Assembly: GCA_015709595.1 (NCBI GenBank)
Contig: CP054178.1
Span: 3,777,331 to 3,841,330 of the forward strand
DNA: 64,000 nucleotides
Origin: Phycisphaeraceae bacterium
GTDB taxonomy: Bacteria; Planctomycetota; Phycisphaerae; Phycisphaerales; SM1A02
Direction of reading: 5' to 3'
In this document: piece by piece, positions 40,955-50,203 of the stretch
Layout of the letters: every line of letters starts with the position of its first letter
Numbering within the stretch: the first letter of the stretch is position 1
Notes under the pieces: model-generated
What the model was told of the DNA's origin: nothing
Seen by the model: only the letters and a program-made list of their open reading frames with translations
Databases searched by the model: none
Made by a program: the position numbers and the translations under genes

Positions 40955-42778
40955 ATGAAGGGACGCATCTTTCTGTCGGCCTTCGGCATCGCCGGCTCGG
41001 CGATCGTCGTGGGCCAGCTGACCGCCACGCCCGGCGCGACCGCCTTCGAGGAGATGGAGGCGACCGCGGAGAACCTCCTCGCCAACCGCTACGACATCAC
41101 GCCTTGCATCATCAACGATCTTCGTCAGTTCGGCAAGATCGGCACGTTCCCGCATGGAACCGTCGGCCTCGGTTTCGCCACCACCGGGCACAACGTCAAT
41201 CACGGCGCGGACTCGCGCAAGATTCCGTGGTATCAGTCCACTGGCAACCTCAACCCCGGTCAGGGCGGCGTCGATCACCCCATGATCGGCCAGAACATGT
41301 ACCGCATCAACGCGGACGGACGCATCGAACAGATCGGCCTGGCGTGGCTGAAGCACGCCTGGTTCGCCGTGCAGGGCACGTCCTGCGGATCATGCAACGC
41401 CCACAGCAACGGCCAGCAACTGGGCGTGGGCTGCGCTGATCCGTACTCGTCCGGCAACAACTCCGAGCAGCGATGGCTTGGTCCGCGCTGGGAAGTGAAG
41501 CCCAACGCCAACATCTGGATGGATGGACAGTCCTTCGCCGGCAGCCACTTCGCCCGCAACAGCGGCGGCGGCGACAGCGGGTCGCACAACGCCGTGGAGC
41601 ACCGGCTGCGCGTGCGCATGAGCGACCTCGTCACGCCCAACGCCACGTACTACATCGAGGGCGCCTACTGGCTCACCAAGGATCTGAACAAGGCGGAATG
41701 GGCCGATCTGCATGAGACGCCCGCCGACATGTTCAACAACGCCACCCACCGGCGCGTCACGCCGAACCACAGCGGCAACGGAGACTTCACCTTCAGCATC
41801 CAAGGCAACACCATCAACGGCCCCCTCATGTGGCAGTGGGGCCAGGTCAAGTCCGCCGCCACCACCGCGGACGTGGATCAGGGCGTGGTCTACGTCTCCT
41901 CGCGCTCCGTGGATCTGGGCGGCGGGCTGCACCGCTACGAGTACGCGGTGTACAACCTCTCCTTCGACCGCGAGATCACCGGGCTGCGCATCCCCGTGGG
42001 CGACGCCCAGTTGACTGACTTCGGCTTCCACTGCCCGCTGGACGGCTACTGGACCACCGAGACCAACTTCGTCAATGAATCGCCCTACGACTATGGCGCG
42101 TGGGTGCCCACGGTGAAGAGCGGCGTGCTCTCGTTCGACGCGCCGGAGCCGCAGGGTCAACTCCTCAAGAACACCCATCGCTACGGCTCGCTGTACACCT
42201 TCTGGTTCACCGCGAATGCGGCACCCGACTCCAATGCGGGCACGATGACCATTGTGCCTCACGTCGCGGGCAGCCCCAGCACCTTCACCGCCAGTGCCGT
42301 GGTGCCGGGCAGCGGGCCTGATCTGGCGGTGTTGACCAGCATGAACAACACCCGGGGCACGATCATCGGCGGCAACCTGCAGTCACTGGTCGAGTCGGAC
42401 GAGGACAAGCTCCGGGTTCGCTCGGGCTTCGGACAGACCTTCACCGACCTGCACTCCACGCTGCTGCAGGTGGATGGCAACACCACCGTGCAGTCGCCCG
42501 TGACGCTCAACGTGCGCATCGAGGGCAACCTCGTCAACGCCAACGGCACGCTGACGCTTCGTCTGCGCGACTGGGGCGGCTCAACCAACGTGATGGTCGG
42601 ACAGCAGGCGATCGGCAACACCGAGACGGTCCTGTCCTTCGAGGGACTGGACGCCTCCAAGTTCGTCAGCGGCAACGGCGACATCCGCCTCATCATCCGC
42701 ACCGTGGTGGTGGTGCCGGTCTTCGCCTACCAGTACACCAATGAGTTCGACCAGGTGAAGATCGAGGTCATCAAGTAA
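40955..42778 (+). CDS. Large secreted protein of unknown function
   Basis: 607 residues. The first 30 residues form a signal-like region (FLSAFGIAGSAIVVGQL). The mature part starts with NRYDITPCIINDLRQFGK and has a Cys-rich patch (GTSCGSCNAHSNGQQLGVGC), then long beta-strand-rich sequence with Asn and Gly (VLTSMNNTRGTIIGGNLQS) ending in VFAYQYTNEFDQVKIEVIK, a strand typical of an Ig-like end domain. No enzyme motif is recognised. It is probably a cell-surface or extracellular protein. A strong terminator follows. Related proteins are, in my memory, frequent in planctomycetes without known function. Confidence 0.8.
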   Translation: MKGRIFLSAFGIAGSAIVVGQLTATPGATAFEEMEATAENLLANRYDITPCIINDLRQFGKIGTFPHGTVGLGFATTGHNVNHGADSRKIPWYQSTGNLNPGQGGVDHPMIGQNMYRINADGRIEQIGLAWLKHAWFAVQGTSCGSCNAHSNGQQLGVGCADPYSSGNNSEQRWLGPRWEVKPNANIWMDGQSFAGSHFARNSGGGDSGSHNAVEHRLRVRMSDLVTPNATYYIEGAYWLTKDLNKAEWADLHETPADMFNNATHRRVTPNHSGNGDFTFSIQGNTINGPLMWQWGQVKSAATTADVDQGVVYVSSRSVDLGGGLHRYEYAVYNLSFDREITGLRIPVGDAQLTDFGFHCPLDGYWTTETNFVNESPYDYGAWVPTVKSGVLSFDAPEPQGQLLKNTHRYGSLYTFWFTANAAPDSNAGTMTIVPHVAGSPSTFTASAVVPGSGPDLAVLTSMNNTRGTIIGGNLQSLVESDEDKLRVRSGFGQTFTDLHSTLLQVDGNTTVQSPVTLNVRIEGNLVNANGTLTLRLRDWGGSTNVMVGQQAIGNTETVLSFEGLDASKFVSGNGDIRLIIRTVVVVPVFAYQYTNEFDQVKIEVIK

Positions 42779-42814
42779 ACGACCCGGCCAGTGGACGGTG
42801 CTCATCGAACCCCT

Positions 42815-42844
42815 CGGGGCGGGCCACCACGGCCCGCCCCGTTT
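42815..42844 (+). terminator. Intrinsic terminator
   Basis: Eleven-base arms (CGGGGCGGGCC / GGCCCGCCCCG), loop ACCAC, then TTT, 36 bases after the secreted-protein stop. Confidence 0.85.
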
Positions 42845-43189
42845 CATTCCTGGCGGAGGGTCATCCGCAGCCGCTGCGTCGTGTCGTCACGGCGGGCGTC
42901 ACGGCCACGTGCGTGCATCACGGATGCCGGCGGTGCTTCGCGCACCGCGCCGCGAGGATCGTGCGATTCCGCGGCGCGTCACCGAGTCCGGCGACGGTCA
43001 TTCATGGGCCCGATACACGTGGCATGATGCGCGCATCCGGGTAGGATGGCGGTGCAAGAGGCGGCGTGCGATCCCCCGTCGGGCGGAGCACCCGCCACGA
43101 CTTCGATGTGTTCTTCACTCTGATATTCTCCGCCCGCCTGCTCTTCCGTTCTCCTGCTCTCCTGACTTCTGACACGGTGAGTTCCGACC
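42845..43189. other. Gap before ispD with a degenerate heptamer block
   Basis: No gene is seen. At 43137-43174 lies a pyrimidine-rich 7-base-period block (CCTGCTC, CTCCTGC, TCTCCTG types) resembling the insert in the SNF2 gene. Confidence 0.4.
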
Positions 43190-43981
43190 ATGCGCATCGT
43201 CGTGATCATTCCCGCCGCCGGCCGGTCTGAACGCTTCGCCCCCGGCACCATGAAGAACAAACTGGAGCAGGATCTGGGCGGGCGACCCGTGTTCATGCGT
43301 TCGCTGGAGGCGCTGTCGAATCGACCGGAGATTTCGACCATTCTCGTGGCGGTGAATCCGGACTCGCTGGACGAGTTCCGCATGCGATGGGGCGACGCGC
43401 TGGGACTGCGCGGGGCGAAGGTGGTCGCCGGGGGCCGCCTCGAACGCTGGGAGACGGTGAAGAACGCTCTCGCGCACGTACCGGATGACGCCACGCACGT
43501 CGCGGTGCATGATGGGGCCAGACCCTGCCTGAGCGATGATCTCATCACGCGGCTCTTTGAAGCGGCGATGCTGTTCGAGGCGGTCATTCCGGGCGTGCCG
43601 GTGCCGGCCACGCTGAAACGCGTGAGCGAGCAGGTCGAATCCGCGGCGCAGGATGACGCCTTGGCCAGCGCCATTCTGGGCGACGCGGGCGCTTCCGGCA
43701 CGGTGGCTCGCACCGTGGTGGAGACGATCGACCGACGGAACGTCTACGCCATCCAGACGCCGCAGGTGTTCGAGGCGGACCTGCTCAGGCGGGCCTACGC
43801 ACAGCCCGACCTCGACAGCACGGACGACGCCACGCTGGTGGAGCGGCTGGGCGTCCCGGTGCGCGTCATCGAGGGGGACGCGCTCAACATCAAGATCACG
43901 ACGGAAGTTGATCTGCGCCTGGCGCGGGCGATTCTGCAGGTGAAGCCGGAGAAAGAGCGGCCAGCCCACCTGCGATTCTGA
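43190..43981 (+). CDS. ispD: 2-C-methyl-D-erythritol 4-phosphate cytidylyltransferase (IspD)
   Basis: 263 residues. The nucleotide-binding start IIPAAGRSERF matches the AAGxGxR pattern, VHDGARPCLS is the family HDxARP block and YAIQTPQVFEADLL plus DDATLVERLGVPV complete the signature. The usual PKQ near residue 27 is replaced by KNKLEQDL, and there is an insert (VESAAQDDALASAILGDAGA) in the middle. The enzyme makes CDP-methylerythritol in the MEP isoprenoid pathway. No ispF is adjacent. Start ATG 43190. Confidence 0.9.
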   Translation: MRIVVIIPAAGRSERFAPGTMKNKLEQDLGGRPVFMRSLEALSNRPEISTILVAVNPDSLDEFRMRWGDALGLRGAKVVAGGRLERWETVKNALAHVPDDATHVAVHDGARPCLSDDLITRLFEAAMLFEAVIPGVPVPATLKRVSEQVESAAQDDALASAILGDAGASGTVARTVVETIDRRNVYAIQTPQVFEADLLRRAYAQPDLDSTDDATLVERLGVPVRVIEGDALNIKITTEVDLRLARAILQVKPEKERPAHLRF

Positions 43982-44300
43982 TGCTTCGGTGACTGACGCG
44001 ATCGGCACTCAGTTCTGAGCGGTCATCGCAGGAACGCGGAAGTCAAAATAGGATGACTTGGCAAAGTTGGCGGTGATGGTTGCCCAGAGCGCACCCCGGA
44101 GTTTTTGCTTGCGTTTTTCCGAGCAACCAGATATCTTGGAGCGTCGTTGGGGTGATCGTGGGCCGCAGGAAAATCGCAAACCCAGACACCACGACGCGAC
44201 GCGCGACACAGACGCGTGTTGACACCGGGGTCGCTTGTGTGCGGTCCGGTGGTGTTCGGAGGCATTTCTGTTCGCTTTCGGTCGAGAGGAGAAGCACGCG

Positions 44301-44930
44301 ATGAAACTTCGACTTCTGTCCGCTGTCACGGTGGCGGCCGGCCTCGCTGGCGCCGCCATGGCAGGTCCCGGTTTTATCAATGGCGATTTTGAAACCGGTG
44401 TGCTTTCCCCGTGGGTCGTCACTCCAACCCAGAATGGGCGGACGCTCTATCAGGATGTGGTGTCATTCGACGTCACGGGCACCGGCGCCTCGCTGGCTGG
44501 TCACTTCGGCGTCGGGCAGGTCAACTTCCAGAGCGGCGTGCAGGAAGGCGTCAGCGTCACCCAGATGCTGAACCTCAGCGCCGGGACGGAGTACACCTTC
44601 CGCTTCAACTGGGCCGCCCACAACACGGGAACGGGCGGCAACGCCCAGGGCGGCGTGTTCAGTCTGGTCATCAACGGCCAGTTGTTCGGCACCCAGGCGG
44701 CGGGCTCGATCGCGGCGGGTCAGATCATCCGCGGCACGATCACCGTGCTCTTTACGCCCGGCTCCTCGGGTCAGTACGACATTGGCGCCAGGATCACCCG
44801 GCCCTTCACGCCTCCGGGCACACTGCATCAGTACATCGACAACTTCACGGTCGATCCCATCCCGACCCCGGGTGCGCTGGCGCTGCTGGGCCTGGCTGGC
44901 TTGGCGACCCGTCGCCGCCGTCGCGATTGA
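44301..44930 (+). CDS. Secreted PEP-CTERM-like surface protein
   Basis: 209 residues. Signal peptide MKLRLLSAVTVAAGLAGAAM followed by AGPGFINGDFETG, a start seen in many PEP-CTERM proteins with a carbohydrate-binding-like jelly roll. The C-terminus is PIPTPGALALLGLAGLATRR followed by more arginines, the same variant sorting tail as in the gene at 20791. The beta-rich body (YTFRFNWAAHNTGTGGNAQG, YIDNFTVDPIP) fits a CBM-like domain. AGGAG precedes the ATG. A strong terminator follows. The 319 bases upstream (43982-44300) contain no gene; a run of TTTTTGCTTGCGTTTTT near 44100 may mark its promoter. Confidence 0.87.
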   Translation: MKLRLLSAVTVAAGLAGAAMAGPGFINGDFETGVLSPWVVTPTQNGRTLYQDVVSFDVTGTGASLAGHFGVGQVNFQSGVQEGVSVTQMLNLSAGTEYTFRFNWAAHNTGTGGNAQGGVFSLVINGQLFGTQAAGSIAAGQIIRGTITVLFTPGSSGQYDIGARITRPFTPPGTLHQYIDNFTVDPIPTPGALALLGLAGLATRRRRRD

Positions 44931-44954
44931 TCGCCTCATCCTGCGTCACTCTTC

Positions 44955-44984
44955 ACAAGCCGCGGATCATGGTCCGCGGCTTGT
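44955..44984 (+). terminator. Intrinsic terminator
   Basis: A perfect 12-bp stem (ACAAGCCGCGGA / TCCGCGGCTTGT, loop TCATGG) running into TTGTTGTT, 25 bases after the PEP-CTERM gene. Confidence 0.8.
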
Positions 44985-45133
44985 TGTTCATCCCTCCCGT
45001 GCTTCCACGAAATGACCAGCCCTGGAGGCGATCATCCGGGGAAACCACCCTACCCCGAGATCGCGTCTGGCGGCATAGGATGCGATCCTTCCTATCGATG
45101 TTGACGAACAGGGTCAACCGCTTGACCATGTGA

Positions 45134-46867
45134 ATGGACACGCTTTCAACCGACTCACATGCACCGGGGGGGATGCCGGGTTCCGGATGGCGATGGCTTC
45201 GGAACAACTGGCTGATCGCCTGCCTCTGGTCGGCGGCGATCCTGCTCAGTTTTCTTTCGCTGCGCACCACCCCCATGACTCGCACCCAGGAAGCCCGGGT
45301 GCTGGTGACGGCGCGGGAAATGGCGGCCGACGGTCCGCGGGCGTGGCTGATCCCGCACATGAACGGCGAACCGCGGCTGCAGAAGCCGCCCTTGGCGTAC
45401 TGGACGGCGGCCTCGCTGTTCAAATGGCTCCCGGATGAGCCGTGGCTGGCGCGTGTGCCATTTCAGATGGCCGGGTGGATGACCGTGGTTGTCGTGATGG
45501 TCTTCACGTGGCGACTGGCGGGGAGACGGGCCGGCCTGCTCGCCGGCGCTCTGCTGGCGGGCATGTATTCATTCCGGCGCCACACCATTTTCGCGGAAAC
45601 CGACGTGGCGGTGATGCTGTTCATCACCATGGCCGCCTGGTCGATGTGGGAGTTCGGGCGGACCTGGGCGGCGCGAAGCCAGTCGCCCAGGCCCCCATCC
45701 GCTGGACGCGGCGGGCTTCATGCCCGGTGTTTCGAGTCGGGTTGCGGCTGGGCGCATCTGGCGGGGTTGACGATGGGTCTGGCCGTCCTTGCCAAGGGCC
45801 TTCAGGCGGTCATGCCGCTTCTGTTCCTGGTGGCATGGGCGCTGGCGGCTGGGCGGCCGGCGATCATCTGGCGCTGGTGCCTCTCAGGCGCCCCCGTCAC
45901 GTTGCTGCTCGTCGCCGCGCCGTGGTTTGTCTACGTCATGCAGACGCCTGAATGGACGACGCTGCTGCACGAGGTGGACGTGGCGCTGGAAGGCGGCTCA
46001 CATGTCCGTCCATTCTGGTTCTATGGACCGAAGCTGCTCGAGGCCTCGCTGCCGTGGTCGCCGGTGATGGTGCTGGCGATGGCGGCGGCAGTGTCCCGTT
46101 GTCGTGGCGATCAGGCGGCCCGCACCGGGCTGATCTGGCTGGGTTCGGTGGTCGTACCGCTCTCGATCGCGGCGCAGAAGCAGAACCATTACGCCCTGGC
46201 GGCCCTGCCGCCCCTGGGGATGCTCGGCGGTTGGGTGATCGACCTGGCGTGGCGCGGAGTGGATGAGCGGCTTCGACGCTTCACCGGTGCGACGCTCGAC
46301 GGCGCGTTGATCGTCCTCGGCGTGATCGGGCTGCTGCTGCTCGGCGTCGGGCTGGCGCCGAGCGAACTCACCCGCGAGCCGCCGGAGTCGCTTTTTCCCG
46401 CCGCGATCACGGGGCTGCTCCTCGTGACGGTCGTGACGTTGTCGTGGCTGTTCTCCCGGCGCGACCCGGTCAGGCGCGGTTCAGCGTGTCTGGCGGCGTT
46501 CGCCGTGGGGATGGCCGCCATTCTCGGGTTGTGGGTGCCGTCCAGACGGGGGACGACCGTTGAGCACGTGGCCTCGTACCTGCGTGAAACGTTTCCGGAT
46601 CGACCCACGGTGCAACTGGGGGTGCTTGATCCGATCCTGATCTTTCTCTACGGCGACGTTCTGCCGCACGTGACCGCCCCCGAGGACGTGATCCGCCTGA
46701 TGCAGTCCCATCCCGACCTGGTGGTGGTGGCGCTCCACGACCCGGACGAGGCGGAGCCGGACCTTCCGGGAATGATCGAGGTCCACGAGTTCATCGTGGA
46801 AGATGACGAGTTCAGCATCATGGTGGCGGGCGAGGCCGCGACCCCGCCTGAACAACCGGGCCAATGA
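45134..46867 (+). CDS. GT39/ArnT-like membrane glycosyltransferase
   Basis: 577 residues with about ten or eleven membrane helices. The first periplasmic loop holds TPMTRTQEARVLVTAREM, matching the acidic motif region of ArnT/PMT enzymes (here with Glu), followed by NGEPRLQKPPLAYW, the strongly conserved KPPLxYW block. The C-terminal ~130 residues are soluble, with VASYLRETFPDRPTVQL and a later acidic tail. Such enzymes move sugars from polyprenyl phosphate to lipid A or proteins on the periplasmic side. Donor and acceptor are unknown. Confidence 0.87.
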   Translation: MDTLSTDSHAPGGMPGSGWRWLRNNWLIACLWSAAILLSFLSLRTTPMTRTQEARVLVTAREMAADGPRAWLIPHMNGEPRLQKPPLAYWTAASLFKWLPDEPWLARVPFQMAGWMTVVVVMVFTWRLAGRRAGLLAGALLAGMYSFRRHTIFAETDVAVMLFITMAAWSMWEFGRTWAARSQSPRPPSAGRGGLHARCFESGCGWAHLAGLTMGLAVLAKGLQAVMPLLFLVAWALAAGRPAIIWRWCLSGAPVTLLLVAAPWFVYVMQTPEWTTLLHEVDVALEGGSHVRPFWFYGPKLLEASLPWSPVMVLAMAAAVSRCRGDQAARTGLIWLGSVVVPLSIAAQKQNHYALAALPPLGMLGGWVIDLAWRGVDERLRRFTGATLDGALIVLGVIGLLLLGVGLAPSELTREPPESLFPAAITGLLLVTVVTLSWLFSRRDPVRRGSACLAAFAVGMAAILGLWVPSRRGTTVEHVASYLRETFPDRPTVQLGVLDPILIFLYGDVLPHVTAPEDVIRLMQSHPDLVVVALHDPDEAEPDLPGMIEVHEFIVEDDEFSIMVAGEAATPPEQPGQ

Positions 46868-46914
46868 GGGTGTTCGATCACGTCAGCCGACCGAGGTTGG
46901 TCGGCAGGGGCGGC

Positions 46915-47529
46915 TCACACCGCTTGCTTGAAATGGGCGTCCTGGATCGGAACGACGACTTCGAGCACGTGCATCAGCACTCGCGCGGGCGAGCCGGAGG
47001 CGTCCACCTCGTGGATGATCGACGGGTCGTACTGGGCCAGCACCGGGGCGGTTTCGCGTTCGTACACGTCGAACCGCCTTCGGATGACCTTCTCATCCAC
47101 GTCGTCGAGGCGGTTCTCCTTGAGGGCGCGCCGCTTCATGCGGTGGACCATCTCATCGATGTCCTTGCAGGTCAGGTGGACGACGCCGAGCACGTCCAGG
47201 TGCTTCTTCATGACCTGGGCCTGCCCCACGTTGCGGGGAATGCCGTCGAGAATCAGCAGATCGACCGAGGGCTTGTAGAGCGAAAGCACGGTCTGGGCGT
47301 GCATGTTCTCACGCCACATCTCGATGGTCAGGTCGTCGGGCACCAGTTCGCCGCGCGAGGAGTACTCATAGAACTTGCGGCCCAGCGATGAGTTGATGTC
47401 CAGGGATCGGAACACGTCGCCGCAGGCCAGGTGAAAAAAGCCGGGGATCTTGCCCAGGATCTTGCCCTGCGTGCCCTTGCCGGCGCCCGGGGGACCGAAG
47501 AGGAGAACGGTCTTGTATCGATTGGGCAT
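46915..47529 (-). CDS. adk: Adenylate kinase
   Basis: 204 residues from ATG 47529. The P-loop is GPPGAGKGTQ at 12-21, the AMP site includes the HLACGDVFRS segment (the usual ISTGDMLR here reads LACGDVFR) and DGIPRNVGQAQ replaces the family DGFPR. The LID has RRALKENRLDD and the end has VIRRRFDVYE. It interconverts AMP, ADP and ATP. The altered AMP-site residues suggest it may be a variant nucleoside monophosphate kinase, but adk remains the best call. No secY is beside it. It is convergent with the GT39 gene. Confidence 0.82.
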   Translation of the reverse strand: MPNRYKTVLLFGPPGAGKGTQGKILGKIPGFFHLACGDVFRSLDINSSLGRKFYEYSSRGELVPDDLTIEMWRENMHAQTVLSLYKPSVDLLILDGIPRNVGQAQVMKKHLDVLGVVHLTCKDIDEMVHRMKRRALKENRLDDVDEKVIRRRFDVYERETAPVLAQYDPSIIHEVDASGSPARVLMHVLEVVVPIQDAHFKQAV

Positions 47530-47643
47530 GGTGCGCACCTGGGGATGATTCGAGGCCACGGGGAATATCGCCCGCAACGGGCCGCCGCTTCAGCGGGTCG
47601 GGCCATCATTCGCCCGTGAAGCCGGGTGGTCCACCGGGCCCGG

Positions 47644-48363
47644 TCATCCGCCGTGAATCAGCCGCCAGGCCACGACCGCCACGGCCACGTCCGCGATCAC
47701 GTGGCTGATCCAGCAAGGCCAGATGCGACCGTAGCGCCGATACAACCCGCCCCAGATGATCCCTCCGACCATAACGCCCGTGGAGCCCAGCAGCGCGGGC
47801 AGCCAGGCCATCTGCATCGACAGCGCCACGGCGTGGTGAATGGTGAACAGTCCCGCCGACAGCACCACCGGCGCCCACCCCGGCGCCCGGGGCATGATGT
47901 CACGACAACGACCATACACGAACCATCGCCAGACGTACTCCTCCAGCAGGGAGTTCACGAGACACAGGTAGACAAAGAAGGGAATGAACAGGCGCGGGTC
48001 GGCCAGACCGGTCTCCATCGCCTTGGCGCGCACCTGCTGAACATCCACCAGCTGGGGACCGAAGGCGAAGAAGCCCGCCAGGATCGCCGCGGCGACGCCC
48101 ACACCCCAGAGGAGGCCGACGCCCGTGCCCTTCCATGACCAGGCGGGCCAGGCCAGACGCCCGTTCACGGAAAGCATCCACAGAATCGGAAGTACGAGAA
48201 TCCACGCCTTCATGGCGGCATAGATGACCTTTCCGAGCGTCCCGGCGCCATCCGGCATGGCCAGCAGCACACCGATGGAGGGGGCGGGAACCAGCACCAG
48301 CAGCGCCAACCACGCCTGACGGGTCATGCCTGCTGGTCGATGCGTCTCTGCGGCGGTGCTCAT
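47644..48363 (-). CDS. CPBP-family intramembrane metalloprotease
   Basis: 239 residues with six to eight helices. The CPBP (Abi) motifs are present: EEYVWRWFVYG (the EExxxR motif, motif 1), FTIHHAVAL (motif 2, FxxxH) and SHVIADV (motif 3, HxxxD). Relatives cleave CAAX-like or pheromone substrates in the membrane, or serve in immunity to bacteriocins; the role here is unknown. A consensus promoter lies upstream at 48420-48447. The start at 48363 is chosen over 48381. Confidence 0.87.
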   Translation of the reverse strand: MSTAAETHRPAGMTRQAWLALLVLVPAPSIGVLLAMPDGAGTLGKVIYAAMKAWILVLPILWMLSVNGRLAWPAWSWKGTGVGLLWGVGVAAAILAGFFAFGPQLVDVQQVRAKAMETGLADPRLFIPFFVYLCLVNSLLEEYVWRWFVYGRCRDIMPRAPGWAPVVLSAGLFTIHHAVALSMQMAWLPALLGSTGVMVGGIIWGGLYRRYGRIWPCWISHVIADVAVAVVAWRLIHGG

Positions 48364-48419
48364 CCTGGTCCCTTCGGTCACGGCGTTGCGTGATGGGCCG
48401 ACATTTGTTAGGATTTACT

Positions 48420-48447
48420 ATCATATGATTCCGCGCGAATACGTCAA
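48420..48447 (-). promoter_or_regulatory. Consensus sigma-70-like promoter for the CPBP gene
   Basis: On the minus strand TTGACG (48442-48447), 16 bases, TATGAT (48420-48425). The -10 is part of the palindrome ATCATATGAT. The leader to the ATG is about 50 bases. Confidence 0.7.
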
Positions 48448-48522
48448 GGCCCGGTTGGCCAGAAGCGACCGTCGTCGCGGATGAGGGCGACGAGCCGCGC
48501 CGCGGACGGTGCGGCGCCGGCC

Positions 48523-49179
48523 TCACATCACCCGCGCCGTCAGCGCGGTGGCGATGGTGAACCCCTGCTCCATGAACGGCAGCAGGTCATCGGGCCTGGT
48601 TCTTCGCGACGCGCGGTAGACCATGACCCACTCGCCACTGCCCTCGATGCTGACTCCCTGCAGCCCCATGACGAGCGCCGTGGTTTCGTCATCAAACAGC
48701 CCGGCGACCGAGGCCTCATCCTCGCCGCGCAGCAGGACGCGCTTGGAGAACTCGAGATAGCCGGGCAGATCGATGTCACGGAAACCCAGAGCCGCCCCGA
48801 TCTTGTGAAAGACGCTTTCCGGGCGCAGCTCGAACGCGGGAAGAACCGCTCCGGGCACGCGGTAGGCGGCCACCGTCTGGCGATGCCGCGATGAGTTCTT
48901 CCCCGACCCGGTGGTGTAGACGTAGTCGAACAGAAGAACATCCACGTCGCCGATCGAGCCCGAAAGCAGGTTGGACGCGGACGGACTTCGCCCCAGCGAC
49001 AGCAGGTGGCGACGGCAGGTGATCGCGCCGATCGGTCCGTCCCCTTCACGATGAAACACGAACCCCGCCTGGCTTGCGATGGCCTCGATCGCCTGGCGGC
49101 GCCTTCGCTCCAGCCAGACCCACACGCCGATGCCGGAGAGAACGACCACCGCAATGGCGGCGAAGATGAGAAATTCCAT
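48523..49179 (-). CDS. Single-pass membrane protein of unknown function
   Basis: 218 residues. An N-terminal membrane helix (EFLIFAAIAVVVLSGIGVWV) is followed by a basic stop-transfer region (LERRRRQAIEAIA), so the body should be cytoplasmic. It contains VDVLLFDYVYTTGSGKNSSR and LPGYLEFSKRVLLRGEDEAS. The layout recalls DUF3137-like proteins, but I am not sure. The next gene on the same strand upstream is 51 bases away. Function unknown. Confidence 0.75.
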   Translation of the reverse strand: MEFLIFAAIAVVVLSGIGVWVWLERRRRQAIEAIASQAGFVFHREGDGPIGAITCRRHLLSLGRSPSASNLLSGSIGDVDVLLFDYVYTTGSGKNSSRHRQTVAAYRVPGAVLPAFELRPESVFHKIGAALGFRDIDLPGYLEFSKRVLLRGEDEASVAGLFDDETTALVMGLQGVSIEGSGEWVMVYRASRRTRPDDLLPFMEQGFTIATALTARVM

Positions 49180-49229
49180 CGCGTGACCTGCTCTCGTTCT
49201 CAGTTCAGGCGATCCGTCACGTCACCGGG

Positions 49230-50123
49230 TCACATCGGTGAAAGTCGCTTGATCGAGTGGCGTGTGTTGACCAGTGATGATTCGTAGCGTTTCAGATCCT
49301 GGCCCACGTAGCCCTTCATCACCGTGCGCTGCGTGCCCTTGGTTTCCACGCGGGCGATGGGCAGGCCGGCGTCCAGCGGCATGAGCCACGTGATCGTGCC
49401 GCCCGCCTCGTTCTGCACGACCTGCACGGTTGATGGCACGGCGCCTTCCGGGATCGACATGTTCGACATGGTCATCTCGCAGCGAAGCTCGAGACAGGGC
49501 ACGCCGCGGTCCTCCACCCTGCCCGCCAGCTTGACGGTTCCGACCACGTCCTCCGGCTTGATGGTGATCTTGTCGCCCGCGAGGTAGGACACCACCTCGG
49601 CGGCGTTCACGGGCCACTGATCGCCGATCGCGCGTGGCTGCGATGATCCATAGAAGGCGTCGTAGTCGGCGTCTCCGGACGGAAACTCCATGAGCAGCTC
49701 GAACAGCGACTGGAAGCGCTCGGGCAACTGCCCGTCGGCGACGCTGAAGACCATGCGCCGATTCTTCATCTCGCCCAGGATGATGGCGCCGCCGATGAAC
49801 GGCTGCTTCTCGCCGGTTTCGGTCTGAATCTTCAGCGAGCGGATGTGGAACCTGACGTTCTTCGCCATGCCCTTGTCGTCGATGGCGACCACCTCTACCT
49901 CGGCCTCCAGCGTGGCGGAATAGGAGCCCGTCTGCTCCGGCTGCACGTCATCGCCGAGCCGTCCTGAGACGGTGCGTTCCTCCTTGGCTTCGGAGGACAG
50001 GAGATACCGCGACCCGACCGTCACCGGGCGGTTGAGGCGAATGTCATGCGACTGAGCCAGCGCCGCAATCGGCGTCAGAGCGAGCAAGGCCAGCATGACC
50101 AGGCGAGAGGTGATTCCAATCAT
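49230..50123 (-). CDS. Secreted or periplasmic protein of unknown function
   Basis: 297 residues from ATG 50123, preceded by a perfect AAGGAG. Signal peptide: LVMLALLALTPIAALAQ. The mature protein is beta-rich (RYLLSSEAKEERTVSG, SATLEAEVEVVAIDDKGMAK, VKLAGRVEDRGVPCLELRCE), and its overall pattern resembles the DUF6263-like domain found in planctomycete proteins, though I cannot be certain. It lies just after the pdhC gene on the same strand, with a gap of 80 bases. Confidence 0.75.
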   Translation of the reverse strand: MIGITSRLVMLALLALTPIAALAQSHDIRLNRPVTVGSRYLLSSEAKEERTVSGRLGDDVQPEQTGSYSATLEAEVEVVAIDDKGMAKNVRFHIRSLKIQTETGEKQPFIGGAIILGEMKNRRMVFSVADGQLPERFQSLFELLMEFPSGDADYDAFYGSSQPRAIGDQWPVNAAEVVSYLAGDKITIKPEDVVGTVKLAGRVEDRGVPCLELRCEMTMSNMSIPEGAVPSTVQVVQNEAGGTITWLMPLDAGLPIARVETKGTQRTVMKGYVGQDLKRYESSLVNTRHSIKRLSPM

Positions 50124-50203
50124 CGCGGAACTCCTTTCATGCCCCGGAACGCCACCATCATACGGGCGCGTGCGCCGTGAAGGCCCCGTGAGCCGCGACG
50201 TCG

